From Sulfuricurvum sp. (lineage in GTDB: Bacteria; Campylobacterota; Campylobacteria; Campylobacterales; Sulfurimonadaceae), in assembly GCA_011391735.1 (NCBI GenBank), contig JAABPY010000204.1:1-40978 (forward strand): a stretch of DNA of 40,978 nt. The letters run 5' to 3'. Below the pieces are notes generated by a model. That model was not told the DNA's origin, ran no database searches, and worked only from the letters and a program-made list of their open reading frames with translations. The translations under genes were made by a program, and so were the position numbers. Positions 24,964-40,978 of this stretch are shown here, one piece after another (position 1 is the first letter of the stretch; every line of letters begins with the position of its first letter).

Positions 24964-25677
24964 ATGGAAACTGTCAATATTCTCTCTATTATTACCATCG
25001 CCCTCTTAGGCTCTCTAGGTCACTGTATCGGAATGTGTGGCGGTATTGTCATGGCCTATTCCTCCACAAAAATCAAAAGTGACACCTCCAGACCAAAAGC
25101 CGCACTCTCCCACTTACTTTACAGCCTTGGACGAACAACAACCTATACAACATTAGGTGCCATTTTCGGATTTCTAGGGGGAGTGGCCACACTTAACAAC
25201 ATGGTATACGGAGGGATGCTTCTTATTGCAGGCGTCGCAATGATTTTAACCTCATTTTCCTTATGGGGGAAAATTCGCTTTCTCACCGTCATAGAACACA
25301 GCTTGTCATCTACCTCTTGGTACCGACAAACCTTTCGATCGCTCATTAGCTCCAATTCCTATGAAAGCTTTTTTTTATTAGGACTACTCAATGGATTACT
25401 CCCTTGTGGACTTGTCTATTTTTTCGCCATCACAGCAGCAAGTACAGGAAGCCCATTATGGGGAGGATTCGTTATGATGATTTTCGGTCTTAGTACCCTC
25501 CCTGCCCTTTTTAGTCTAGGATATTTTGTGGGGGCGTTTCGACAAAGTTCATTTCGAGGTGTCATGATGAAACTAGCGGGATTTGCAATTATGGGCTATG
25601 CGATTTTGACAATTATTAATGGAATTGATTACATACAACGTCCCGAAAAAACCCTTCTTGAGTGTCATGGGAAATAA
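24964..25677 (+). CDS. SafE-like membrane protein (COG2836 type), probable metal handling
   Basis: 237 residues with about six membrane helices. 'GHCIGMCGGIV' near the N-terminus (C-x3-C) and 'GLLPCGLVYF' in the fourth helix are the marks of the COG2836 group, annotated as sulfite exporter TauE/SafE-like. In many proteobacteria members lie beside cbb3 oxidase and copper ATPase genes, which supports a role in copper or thiol supply across the membrane rather than sulfite export. It starts right after the third NosL-like gene and ends the operon. Confidence 0.75.
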   Translation: METVNILSIITIALLGSLGHCIGMCGGIVMAYSSTKIKSDTSRPKAALSHLLYSLGRTTTYTTLGAIFGFLGGVATLNNMVYGGMLLIAGVAMILTSFSLWGKIRFLTVIEHSLSSTSWYRQTFRSLISSNSYESFFLLGLLNGLLPCGLVYFFAITAASTGSPLWGGFVMMIFGLSTLPALFSLGYFVGAFRQSSFRGVMMKLAGFAIMGYAILTIINGIDYIQRPEKTLLECHGK

Positions 25678-25744
25678 CTACGATTAGATTTTACCGTATT
25701 GTCTGCATTCTCAATGTGGACATTGGGAACAAGAAAAAATAAAA

Positions 25745-25764
25745 CTCTTTTAACTGTAAAAGAG
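25745..25764 (-). terminator. Intrinsic terminator downstream of fusA
   Basis: CTCTTTTA-ACTG-TAAAAGAG forms a perfect 8-bp stem. On the minus strand it is followed by TTTATTTTTTC, a good U tract, so it should end the rpsL-rpsG-fusA transcript. It may also act for the plus-strand SafE-like operon. Confidence 0.7.
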
Positions 25765-25816
25765 AAAGCGGGTAATTATATCAGAAGAATAAAAAGTTGA
25801 GGTTAGAAATAAAGGA

Positions 25817-25835
25817 GATACCCCGAAGGGGCATC
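25817..25835 (-). terminator. GC-rich hairpin just after fusA
   Basis: On the minus strand GATGCCCC and GGGGTATC pair (one G-U) around a TTC loop, 13 bases after the fusA stop. The following sequence is only moderately U-rich, so it may be a 3' stabiliser ahead of the stronger terminator at 25745-25764. Confidence 0.5.
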
Positions 25836-25848
25836 TAAGAAGAAAAAC

Positions 25849-27933
25849 TTAGCTGTTACGCTTTTTGATAATCTCTTCGGCAACGTTACGTGGAACTTCG
25901 GCATAATGATCGAATTCCATAGAGTAGCTTGCACGTCCTTGAGTTGCAGAACGAAGGTCAGTAGAGTAACCGAACATTTCTGACAATGGAACAAATGCGT
26001 CAACAATTTTGTTACCAGAACGGTCACCCATATTGTTCACTTGTCCGCGACGGCGGTTAAGGTCACCAATAACGTCACCCATGAAGTTTTCAGGTACTTC
26101 TACTTCAACTTTCATCATAGGCTCTAGGATCGCTGGGTTTGCTTTACGGCACGCCTCTTTGAATCCCATTGATGCAGCGAGTTTAAACGCCATCTCAGAG
26201 GAGTCAACCTCGTGGTATGAACCATCATACAAAGTAACTTCGATGTCTTCGATAGGATAACCCGCAAGAACACCTTTTTGCATTGCTTCTTTACACCCTT
26301 TTTCAACAGCAGGAATATACTCTTTTGGAATAACACCACCTTTGATGTCGTTGTTAAAGGTATATCCTGTGCCTGCTTCACCGGGCTTAACGATGAGATA
26401 AACGTGACCGAATTGTCCACGTCCACCTGATTGTTTTGCGTATTTGTACTCTTGTTTTACTTCCGCACGGATTGACTCACGGTAAGCAACTTGTGGAGCA
26501 CCTACTTCTGCTTCAACTTTGAACTCACGGAACATACGGTCAACAAGGATTTCTAAGTGAAGTTCACCCATACCAGAAATAATTGTTTGACCTGTTTCTT
26601 CGTCTGTGTGAACACGGAAAGAAGGATCTTCAGCTGCAAGTTTAGCAAGTGCGATACCCATTTTTTCTTGGTCAGGTTTAGTTTTTGGCTCAACCGCAAC
26701 CGAGATAACTGGCTCAGGGAAGTGCATACGCTCTAACACTAAACGCTCACGCTCGTCACAAAGAGTATCTCCAGTTGTTGTATCTTTAAGACCAACAACT
26801 GCACCGATTTCACCCGCATAAAGAGATTTGATCTCTTCACGTTTGTTTGCGTGCATTTTTACGATACGTCCGATACGCTCTTTTTTACCTTTGATGGTAT
26901 TGTAAGCATACGTACCTGATTCAAGCACACCACGATAGACACGTACGAAAGTAAGTTGTCCAACGAATGGATCGGTCATGATTTTGAACGCAAGACCAGC
27001 AAAAGGGGCATCATCCGTTGAGGCAACTTCAACTTCAACCTCTTCATCATCTTCCATAGTCCCTTTGATAGCCGCAACTTCCAAAGGTGATGGGAGATAA
27101 TCAACAACCGCATCAAGGAGAGTTTGTACCCCTTTGTTTTTAAACGCAGTACCACATGTCATAGGAATGATTTCCATTTTAAGACATCCAGCTTTGATCC
27201 CGCGCATAATCTCTTCGTTAGTGAGTTCACCCTCTTCGAAGAATTTCTCCATCAATGTATCGTCGCCCTCAGCAGCCGCTTCCATCATTTGTGCACGGTA
27301 TTTATTCGCAAGTTCAATCATATCAGCAGGAATTTCTGCTTCTTGGTAATTAGATCCCATAGCGGCATCTTCATCCCAAAGGATTGCTTTCATTTTAACA
27401 AGATCAACAATCCCTTTAAATCCATCTTCAGCACCAATTGGAAGTTGAATAGCAACAGGGTTTGCTTTAAGACGTAGACGAATCTGCTCTTCAACGTTAT
27501 AAAAATCAGCACCCGTACGGTCCATTTTATTAACAAAAACCATACGAGGAACACCATAACGGTTTGCTTGACGCCATACGGTTTCCGATTGTGGTTGAAC
27601 ACCACCTACCGCACAAAACACCGCAACTGCACCATCGAGTACACGCATAGAACGCTCAACTTCAATGGTGAAGTCAACGTGGCCCGGAGTATCAATAATG
27701 TTGATTTGTTTCCCTTGCCACTCACAGGTTGTTGCAGCAGAAGTGATCGTGATACCACGCTCTTGCTCTTGCTCCATCCAGTCCATAGTTGCAGCACCTT
27801 CGTGAACCTCACCGATTTTGTGTGAAACACCTGTATAGAACAAAATACGTTCTGTAGTCGTTGTTTTACCCGCGTCAATGTGCGCCGCGATACCGATATT
27901 TCTAACGTCTTCTAGTTTGTGGGATCTTGCCAT
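25849..27933 (-). CDS. fusA: Elongation factor G
   Basis: 694 residues. EF-G drives GTP-dependent translocation on the ribosome. G1 is '[19 protein letters not shown]', G3 is 'DTPGHVDF' and G4 is '[10 protein letters not shown]'. The domain IV/V region includes '[18 protein letters not shown]' and ends near '[16 protein letters not shown]'. Size is normal. It is the last gene of rpsL-rpsG-fusA, and tuf does not follow, as is usual in this phylum. Confidence 0.98.
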   Translation of the reverse strand: MARSHKLEDVRNIGIAAHIDAGKTTTTERILFYTGVSHKIGEVHEGAATMDWMEQEQERGITITSAATTCEWQGKQINIIDTPGHVDFTIEVERSMRVLDGAVAVFCAVGGVQPQSETVWRQANRYGVPRMVFVNKMDRTGADFYNVEEQIRLRLKANPVAIQLPIGAEDGFKGIVDLVKMKAILWDEDAAMGSNYQEAEIPADMIELANKYRAQMMEAAAEGDDTLMEKFFEEGELTNEEIMRGIKAGCLKMEIIPMTCGTAFKNKGVQTLLDAVVDYLPSPLEVAAIKGTMEDDEEVEVEVASTDDAPFAGLAFKIMTDPFVGQLTFVRVYRGVLESGTYAYNTIKGKKERIGRIVKMHANKREEIKSLYAGEIGAVVGLKDTTTGDTLCDERERLVLERMHFPEPVISVAVEPKTKPDQEKMGIALAKLAAEDPSFRVHTDEETGQTIISGMGELHLEILVDRMFREFKVEAEVGAPQVAYRESIRAEVKQEYKYAKQSGGRGQFGHVYLIVKPGEAGTGYTFNNDIKGGVIPKEYIPAVEKGCKEAMQKGVLAGYPIEDIEVTLYDGSYHEVDSSEMAFKLAASMGFKEACRKANPAILEPMMKVEVEVPENFMGDVIGDLNRRRGQVNNMGDRSGNKIVDAFVPLSEMFGYSTDLRSATQGRASYSMEFDHYAEVPRNVAEEIIKKRNS

Positions 27934-27968
27934 GATAATAGCCTTAAAAGTAGTTTTAATGGGGAGAA

Positions 27969-27990
27969 TGATAACCCGATCGGGTTATCA
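27969..27990 (-). other. 22-bp perfect palindrome between rpsG and fusA
   Basis: TGATAACCCGA and its exact reverse complement abut, forming a 22-bp palindrome that folds into an RNA hairpin in the 74-base rpsG-fusA gap. No U tract follows, so it is more likely a processing or stability element than a terminator. Confidence 0.6.
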
Positions 27991-28007
27991 AAAGATTACA
28001 GGTACTA

Positions 28008-28499
<492 letters not shown>

Positions 28500-28510
28500 T
28501 TACTCAAAAA

Positions 28511-28528
28511 TCGGTCATCAAAAACCGA
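28511..28528 (-). terminator. Weak hairpin with U run between rpsL and rpsG
   Basis: On the minus strand TCGGT and ACCGA pair around an AT-rich loop and are followed by TTTTT. The stem is only five pairs, so it is probably a partial attenuator rather than a full stop within the str operon. Confidence 0.35.
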
Positions 28529-28547
28529 ATCTTGTCAGGCTAGATGA

Positions 28548-28928
28548 TTATTTCTTAACCTTAGCTTTTTTCGTTCCGTATTTAGAACGAGATACTTTAC
28601 GGTCTTTAACACCCGCAGTATCAAGAGCACCACGTACGATATGGTATTTTACCCCTGGTAAATCTTTTACACGACCACCACGAACGAGAACAATCGAGTG
28701 CTCTTGCAAGTTGTGACCCTCACCACCGATATAACTAATAACTTCAAACCCAGAAGTCAAACGAACTTTAGCAACTTTACGAAGAGCCGAGTTGGGTTTT
28801 TTAGGGGTTGTAGTATATACACGAGTACATACACCACGACGTTGTGGGCATGACACCAAAGCAGGTGATTTTGATTTTTTCACTACCGCTTGTCGCTCTT
28901 TACGAATAAGTTGGTTGATTGTTGGCAC
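28548..28928 (-). CDS. rpsL: 30S ribosomal protein S12
   Basis: The track ORF is over-extended to 28973. The correct start is the GTG at 28928, six bases after AAGGAG, which gives the standard '[10 protein letters not shown]' N-terminus and 126 residues. S12 sits in the decoding centre. The streptomycin-relevant lysines are wild type in '[12 protein letters not shown]' and 'DLPGVKYH'. First gene of the str operon. Confidence 0.97.
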   Translation of the reverse strand: MPTINQLIRKERQAVVKKSKSPALVSCPQRRGVCTRVYTTTPKKPNSALRKVAKVRLTSGFEVISYIGGEGHNLQEHSIVLVRGGRVKDLPGVKYHIVRGALDTAGVKDRKVSRSKYGTKKAKVKK

Positions 28929-28997
28929 ACAATCTCCTTGTTTTGAAATGTTCCAGTAGAATCTTAGATCCACCCGTAGGGGACTAATAAACGCAAA

Positions 28998-29003
28998 ATC
29001 ATA
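28998..29003 (-). promoter_or_regulatory. Candidate -10 box for the rpsL operon
   Basis: TATGAT on the minus strand, about 70 bases before the rpsL start, is the best -10 candidate in the gap. There is no convincing -35. If used, it gives a leader of roughly 60 bases. Confidence 0.35.
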
Positions 29004-29060
29004 GCCGATTATTGATTAAATATAGCTTATTTTAAGGAAGGTTTAAAGGGTGGGGGTGAA

Positions 29061-29297
29061 CTATTCTTTCATGGAATCCAAATAGAGCGTATCAGGACAA
29101 ATGTCTTGCTCGTGAGGCCATACAACTGTCCCAAGTCCCAAGTGTGCTTGATGAAAATAATCTAACGATTTAAACTCGCGGAATACTCCGAAATCTAAAA
29201 GGTCAGAACAGTCATAAACCCCTCGTTCGCCGTTATCAAAAACAAGATGAAGCTTATAGTCCGAAGATGTTGAGACGCTTTTTACTCTTGGATTCAT
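29061..29297 (-). CDS. DUF2442-family small protein
   Basis: 78 residues. The pattern 'VKSVSTSSDYKLHLVFDNGERGVYDCSDLL', a central Phe-rich stretch and 'VVWPHEQDICPDTLY' match the DUF2442 family. Function is not established. Its gene starts four bases after the DUF4160 gene, an arrangement seen in many bacterial genomes and often suspected to be a toxin-antitoxin-like or stress pair. Confidence 0.8.
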   Translation of the reverse strand: MNPRVKSVSTSSDYKLHLVFDNGERGVYDCSDLLDFGVFREFKSLDYFHQAHLGLGTVVWPHEQDICPDTLYLDSMKE

Positions 29298-29301
29298 AGT
29301 C

Positions 29302-29571
29302 TTATCTTAATGGTTCGATTTTATAAATACTCTCACCACCCACAGCTAACTGCCAATCTGCAATTAATTCATCACGATGCAATTCCATCCATGCTTGTAA
29401 TAATTTCATTTTTGGAATAGGAATACTACCTTCAAGAACTTGTCCATCAGCAATTGCCGCAACCACTTCATCATCTTGATATTTGACATGAATATGTGGA
29501 GTTTTATGTTGTTTATTATCCATATAATACATATAGACGATAAGACCGTAAAACATACTAATTGTTGGCAT
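29302..29571 (-). CDS. DUF4160-family small protein
   Basis: 89 residues with the DUF4160 hallmark 'MPTISMFYGLIVYMYYMD' followed by 'HKTPHIHVKYQDDEVVAAI' (His-x-Pro-His-x-His). The rest includes 'KMKLLQAWMELHRDELIADW'. A GAGAGG ribosome site precedes the ATG. It is encoded with the DUF2442 protein and probably interacts with it. The His cluster could bind a metal, but no activity is established. Confidence 0.8.
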   Translation of the reverse strand: MPTISMFYGLIVYMYYMDNKQHKTPHIHVKYQDDEVVAAIADGQVLEGSIPIPKMKLLQAWMELHRDELIADWQLAVGGESIYKIEPLR

Positions 29572-29599
29572 TTAAAACCTCTCTGTGTTAACTCCCAAA

Positions 29600-29605
29600 A
29601 TTATA
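29600..29605 (-). promoter_or_regulatory. Candidate -10 box for the DUF4160-DUF2442 pair
   Basis: A perfect TATAAT on the minus strand lies 28 bases upstream of the DUF4160 start, with a GAGAGG ribosome site between. This suggests the pair has its own promoter and is not expressed by read-through from rpoC. Confidence 0.55.
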
Positions 29606-29636
29606 GCGCATTTTGTTATCCAGAGTGGCGTTAGAC

Positions 29637-29656
29637 AACTCCCAAGCTTGGAAGTT
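29637..29656. repeat. 20-bp near-perfect palindrome upstream of the DUF4160 promoter
   Basis: AACTCCCAAGCTTGGAAGTT reads the same on both strands except for one mismatched pair. It lies about 30 bases upstream of the -10 box, so it could be an operator, or a hairpin left at a recombination boundary. Confidence 0.45.
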
Positions 29657-29679
29657 GGTAGGGAGAGATTCTAGCTGTA

Positions 29680-29829
29680 TTAATCGTTAGCAATTTTAAG
29701 CATATTTACTTTAATAGCATCCAAATCTTGTGTTGCTAAATTAACATTACCGTTGAGTGCAAGTGAATATCTAACTTCTGTATCATAAACGATTTTTGAA
29801 CCATTTTTATAAGCGTATACTTTGATGTG
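29680..29829 (-). pseudogene. Possible 3' fragment of a small gene
   Basis: The track lists an 87-residue ORF (29680-29943), but its first ~35 residues are antisense to the HTH gene and look like artefact. The last ~50, from 'HIKVYAYKNGSKIVYDTEVR' to 'KVNMLKIAND', have a natural-looking composition and no convincing start codon. I read this as the remaining tail of a broken gene, or a tiny gene with an unusual start. No function can be named. Confidence 0.3.
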
Positions 29830-30163
29830 TAAAGGAATTATTTCATTATTTGGTAAGCAGGAAAAAAAGATAGCAAAAAAGGATTTTATTAAAAATATTC
29901 TCGCTCTTGAAGCAAAATTAAAAGCTACCAGTGAAACGCCCACAGAACAAACAATTTACAGATATTTAAATGGTCAGCGAGAAATCAAAATAGAACTCAT
30001 CCCCTACATTGCCGAAGTATTAGGAGTCAACGAACAAGACCTTTTTACCTTTGATCTTGAATATTCTTGCAACTACAATTACCGCCAATCCAAGGAAGTG
30101 CATGCGATTATCGAACTGTTGAAATATAAAGTGCTTTATGGGGAAAGGGTGAAGAGGATTTAA
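29825..30163 (+). CDS. Helix-turn-helix (XRE-like) protein, possibly truncated
   Basis: 112 residues from the ATG at 29825; the track uses the TTG just before it, and a stop lies four codons upstream of that. The centre 'TEQTIYRYLNGQREIKIELI' followed by 'PYIAEVLGVNEQDLF' is the second half of an XRE-type DNA-binding domain. The N-terminus (KKIAKKDFIKNILALEAKL) would give the first helices. No ribosome site is visible, and the C-terminal ~15 residues after 'IIELLKY' look abrupt, so the ends may be damaged. It could regulate the adjacent DUF4160 pair. Confidence 0.5.
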   Translation: MCKGIISLFGKQEKKIAKKDFIKNILALEAKLKATSETPTEQTIYRYLNGQREIKIELIPYIAEVLGVNEQDLFTFDLEYSCNYNYRQSKEVHAIIELLKYKVLYGERVKRI

Positions 30164-30173
30164 GAGGAGCTGG

Positions 30174-30193
30174 ATTCCCGCCTTTGCGGGAAT
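30174..30193. repeat. dRS3-like inverted repeat ATTCCC-N8-GGGAAT
   Basis: The 20 bases are ATTCCCGC-CTTT-GCGGGAAT, a perfect 8-bp stem. The form ATTCCC-N8-GGGAAT is exactly the consensus of the Neisseria dRS3 repeat, a known insertion site for filamentous prophage. Here it lies 21 bases past the rpoC stop and 10 past the HTH gene. No U tract follows on either strand, so it is not a typical terminator. Confidence 0.6.
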
Positions 30194-30214
30194 GAGAATG
30201 AGAAAGAAAAAATC

Positions 30215-38870
<8,656 letters not shown>

Positions 38871-38953
38871 TCAATCGAAATGTGTGATCCCAGAATAGGG
38901 ATAAAAAGTGTAAAGTCTAAAAGTTGAGCTTTCCCAACCCTATAACGACGGAT

Positions 38954-38996
38954 GGGCACTCTTCCGAAATGAAAAAATCAATTCGGAAAAGCGCCC
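38954..38996 (-). other. 15-bp RNA hairpin in the rplL-rpoB gap
   Basis: On the minus-strand transcript GGGCGCTTTTCCGAA pairs with TTCGGAAGAGTGCCC over 15 consecutive positions (two are G-U wobbles), around a 13-base loop. In E. coli the rplL-rpoB gap holds an attenuator and an RNase III cleavage site; this long stem is a good candidate for the same role. No U tract follows directly. Confidence 0.7.
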
Positions 38997-39004
38997 TGAG
39001 AGTG

Positions 39005-39022
39005 TGGAGGCATACGCCTCCA
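39005..39022 (-). other. Hairpin immediately after rplL
   Basis: TGGAGGC-GTAT-GCCTCCA on the minus strand is a perfect 7-bp stem with a tetraloop, 13 bases after the rplL stop. With no U tract it is probably a partial terminator or processing element that sets the ratio of L7/L12 to RNA polymerase. Confidence 0.6.
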
Positions 39023-39035
39023 ATCGATCAAATAA

Positions 39036-39404
39036 TTATTTGATTTCGACCGCAGCACCAGCTTCTTCAAGCTCTTTTTTAGCAGCTTCAGCAACATCTT
39101 TGCCAACGCCTTCTTTAAGAGTTGTAGGAGCATTGTCAACTGCATCTTTTGCCTCTTTAAGACCAAGACCTGTCAATGCACGTACTACTTTAATAACGTT
39201 GATTTTCTTTTCACCAGCGTCTTTCAAGATAACATCGAATTCAGTTTTTTCTTCTACTTCAACAGCCGCAACTGCACCACCAGCAACCGCTACGGGTTGA
39301 GCAGATACACCGAATTTTTCTTCGAATTCTTTTACAAGCTCAGAAAGCTCAAGGACAGAAAGGTTTGAGATAAACTCAAGAACGTCTTCTTTTGTAACAG
39401 CCAT
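39036..39404 (-). CDS. rplL: 50S ribosomal protein L7/L12
   Basis: 122 residues, Ala/Glu/Lys/Val-rich as expected. The N-terminal dimerisation helices ([20 protein letters not shown]) are followed by an alanine-rich hinge. The C-terminal factor-binding domain has '[20 protein letters not shown]'. It forms the ribosomal stalk on L10. Confidence 0.98.
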   Translation of the reverse strand: MAVTKEDVLEFISNLSVLELSELVKEFEEKFGVSAQPVAVAGGAVAAVEVEEKTEFDVILKDAGEKKINVIKVVRALTGLGLKEAKDAVDNAPTTLKEGVGKDVAEAAKKELEEAGAAVEIK

Positions 39405-39471
39405 AATAGTTCTCCTATGATATTTTAGTTTTTATGCCGATCGTAAAATTGGCAATTGTTGGAAACAGCAA

Positions 39472-39957
39472 TTACGCTGCTTCTTCTTCACGTTTACGCT
39501 TAAGCGCATCGAGTCCGATTGTAAAGTTGCGAACAGGTCCCATCCAAACAGATGCAAGCATTCCAAGAAGCTCTTCGCGTCCTGGTAGTGTTGCAAATGC
39601 ACGGACTTTTGCTTCGTCTGCTGCTTGACCGTCGATATAAGCTGTACGAAGAGAGAATTTATCATTCGTTTTCGCAAACTCAACAACGGTTTTAGCTGCA
39701 GCAATAGCATCTTCACCCCAAACAAAAATGTTCGTATCAACAATATCAATACCAGACATTCCTGCATTATTCAAAGCGATGGTTGCAAGAGTATTTTTAA
39801 CTACTTGAACTTTCGTATCTTTCTCACGTGCGATTTTACGGAGAGACTCGAGGTTACTGACAGTAAGACCACGATAATCACACATAACAACTGCATTTGC
39901 AGATTTGAATGCTTCAGTCAATGTGTTAACAATCTCAGATTTTTGTGTTTTATTCAT
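39472..39957 (-). CDS. rplJ: 50S ribosomal protein L10
   Basis: 161 residues. The N-terminal RNA-binding domain starts 'MNKTQKSEIVNTLTEAF' and includes 'VMCDYRGLTVSNLESLRKI'. The C-terminal helix that carries L7/L12 dimers ends 'ALKRKREEEAA'. L10 typically represses its own operon by binding the leader. GGAGAAATA precedes the ATG. Confidence 0.97.
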   Translation of the reverse strand: MNKTQKSEIVNTLTEAFKSANAVVMCDYRGLTVSNLESLRKIAREKDTKVQVVKNTLATIALNNAGMSGIDIVDTNIFVWGEDAIAAAKTVVEFAKTNDKFSLRTAYIDGQAADEAKVRAFATLPGREELLGMLASVWMGPVRNFTIGLDALKRKREEEAA

Positions 39958-40058
39958 TATTTCTCCTTTCCAGACATGTACTTCAAGCGGGGCGGGTAAA
40001 CCGATTAAGACTTTCGTCCCCTACTCTCTTCAGTCCATAAGATAAAAGTATTTACAAA
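39958..40058 (-). promoter_or_regulatory. Putative L10 leader in the rplA-rplJ gap
   Basis: This 101-base gap contains, on the minus strand, GAC-GAAA-GTC and CGG-TTTA-CCCG elements inside an outer GGGG/CCCC pairing. Size and location match the autoregulatory L10 leader of other bacteria. The fold was judged by eye only. Confidence 0.4.
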
Positions 40059-40757
40059 TTAGTTACGGATATCAAGAAGTTCTTGAATATCAAATTTAAG
40101 GGCAGGACTCATCGTTAATGAAAGAGCTGCATTTTTGATATAACGACCTTTTGCTGTTGATGGTTTTGCACGGTTGATGGCACCAACAAATGCTTTAATA
40201 TTTTCAACAATTTTACTCGTCTCAAAGCTTACTTTACCAATACCAGCGTGGATATTTCCTTTTTTGTCAACACGGAAATTTACTTGTCCACCTTTGACAT
40301 TACCAACTGCTTTCGCAATATCGGCAGTTACTGTTCCTGTTTTAGGATTTGGCATCATCCCTTTTGGTCCAAGGATACGCCCTACTTGACCGACAAGACC
40401 CATACAGTCAGGTGCTGCAACAACGATATCAAAGTTGATATTCCCTGCTTTGATTTGCTCAACCAAATCGTCAGTACCAACGATATCAGCGCCTGCTGCT
40501 TTTGCTTCATCCGCTTTAGCACCTTTAGCAAAAACAGCCACACGAACCACTTTACCCGTACCGTGAGGAAGCACAACCGCACCACGAATCATTTGGTCAG
40601 CGTGACGTGGATCAACACCAAGGTTCAAAGCAATTTCGACGGTTTCGTCAAATTTTGCTGATTTTAACTCTTGCAAAAATGCAGAAGCATCCGCTACTGA
40701 GTAGCTTTTTGTCATGTCAATTTTTTGACTTAATTCTTTATAACGTTTTCCAGCCAT
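40059..40757 (-). CDS. rplA: 50S ribosomal protein L1
   Basis: 232 residues, normal size. It includes '[20 protein letters not shown]', '[17 protein letters not shown]', '[18 protein letters not shown]' and the C-terminal '[15 protein letters not shown]'. L1 binds 23S rRNA at the E-site stalk and represses the rplKA operon in E. coli. It follows rplK after a gap with a hairpin. Confidence 0.98.
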   Translation of the reverse strand: MAGKRYKELSQKIDMTKSYSVADASAFLQELKSAKFDETVEIALNLGVDPRHADQMIRGAVVLPHGTGKVVRVAVFAKGAKADEAKAAGADIVGTDDLVEQIKAGNINFDIVVAAPDCMGLVGQVGRILGPKGMMPNPKTGTVTADIAKAVGNVKGGQVNFRVDKKGNIHAGIGKVSFETSKIVENIKAFVGAINRAKPSTAKGRYIKNAALSLTMSPALKFDIQELLDIRN

Positions 40758-40782
40758 TGTAATTCTCCAATAATAGAATCTG

Positions 40783-40806
40783 CCGCAGAGTTTAGACTCT
40801 TTGCGG
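40783..40806 (-). other. Bulged hairpin in the rplK-rplA gap
   Basis: On the minus strand CCGC-AA-AGAGT pairs with ACTCT-GCGG around a CTAA loop: nine base pairs with an AA bulge. It lies about 25 bases before the rplA start. The bulged stem resembles an L1-binding element, but that is inference. Confidence 0.5.
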
Positions 40807-40843
40807 TCGAAGAGGATAGTAAATTATCTCCTAAGAGATAAAT

Positions 40844-40978
40844 TTAGTCGATAATATCAACACCCATTGAACGACATGAACCAGCGATTGTAGCCGATGC
40901 TGCTTCAACACAGTTAGTATTCATGTCTTGCATTTTTTGCTTAACAATTTCCATCAACTGATCTTTAGTGATTTTACC
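40844..40978 (-). CDS. rplK: 50S ribosomal protein L11, 5' partial
   Basis: The last 44 codons are in the window, too short to appear in the ORF track. The tail reads 'GKITKDQLMEIVKQKMQDMN' and then 'IAGSCRSMGVDI' before the TAA stop, the standard L11 C-terminus. The rest of the gene lies beyond the window end. It precedes rplA in the usual rplK-rplA-rplJ-rplL order. Confidence 0.93.
   Translation of the reverse strand, partial: GKITKDQLMEIVKQKMQDMNTNCVEAASATIAGSCRSMGVDIID

Overview
The window looks like the chromosome of a Campylobacterota (epsilonproteobacterial) bacterium, probably a free-living Sulfuricurvum/Sulfurimonas-type organism. This is inferred from three things: the flgB-flgC-fliE-ftsI gene order known from Helicobacter and Campylobacter, a sigma-54 flagellar promoter of the campylobacterial type, and the rpoB-rpoC/rpsL-rpsG-fusA arrangement. 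rpoB and rpoC are separate overlapping genes, not the fused gene of Helicobacter. The species was not determined.

Layout. (1) About 1-8176, plus strand: a tightly overlapping MSHA-type type IV pilus assembly operon in the order mshI (5' end missing), J, K, L, M, N, E, G, then a 31-residue membrane peptide. The pilin genes that normally follow are absent. (2) 8173-10361, minus: murG and ftsW. (3) 10362-13661, plus: an intergenic region with a sigma-54 promoter and a possible sigma-70 promoter, then flgB-flgC-fliE-ftsI. (4) 13689-17280, minus: a three-gene type I secretion-like operon encoding an ABC membrane domain without ATPase, an HlyD adaptor and a TolC-like protein. It is visibly more AT-rich than its surroundings. 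(5) 17464-19452: panC and prfB, divergent around a 16-bp palindrome that holds a TATAAT on each strand. (6) 19465-25677, plus: bpt followed by seven coupled genes. These are three NosL-like proteins, a MacB/FtsX-type permease with its ATPase, a polytopic cysteine-rich membrane protein and a SafE-like (COG2836-type) membrane protein. The set looks like an envelope copper-handling and assembly system, and no nosZ or oxidase gene is in the window. (7) 25849-28928, minus: rpsL-rpsG-fusA. (8) 29061-30193: a small accessory islet between rpoC and rpsL, with a DUF4160-DUF2442 pair, an HTH gene, a possible gene remnant and a hairpin repeat matching the Neisseria dRS3 pattern. (9) 30215-40978, minus: rplK (partial), rplA, rplJ, rplL, rpoB, rpoC, with structured RNA hairpins at several junctions.

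How the genes work together. The pilus block supplies inner-membrane platform, secretin and ATPase. Its ATPase MshE carries a tandem MshEN domain of the kind known to bind cyclic-di-GMP, so pilus activity is probably second-messenger controlled. The essential ftsI sits behind flagellar rod genes, which explains why two kinds of promoter might be needed. The strongest candidate for a poorly described system is the seven-gene NosL/ABC/SafE operon. The ATPase-less ABC/HlyD/TolC operon and the rpoC-rpsL islet come next. All calls come from reading the sequence; no database search was run.
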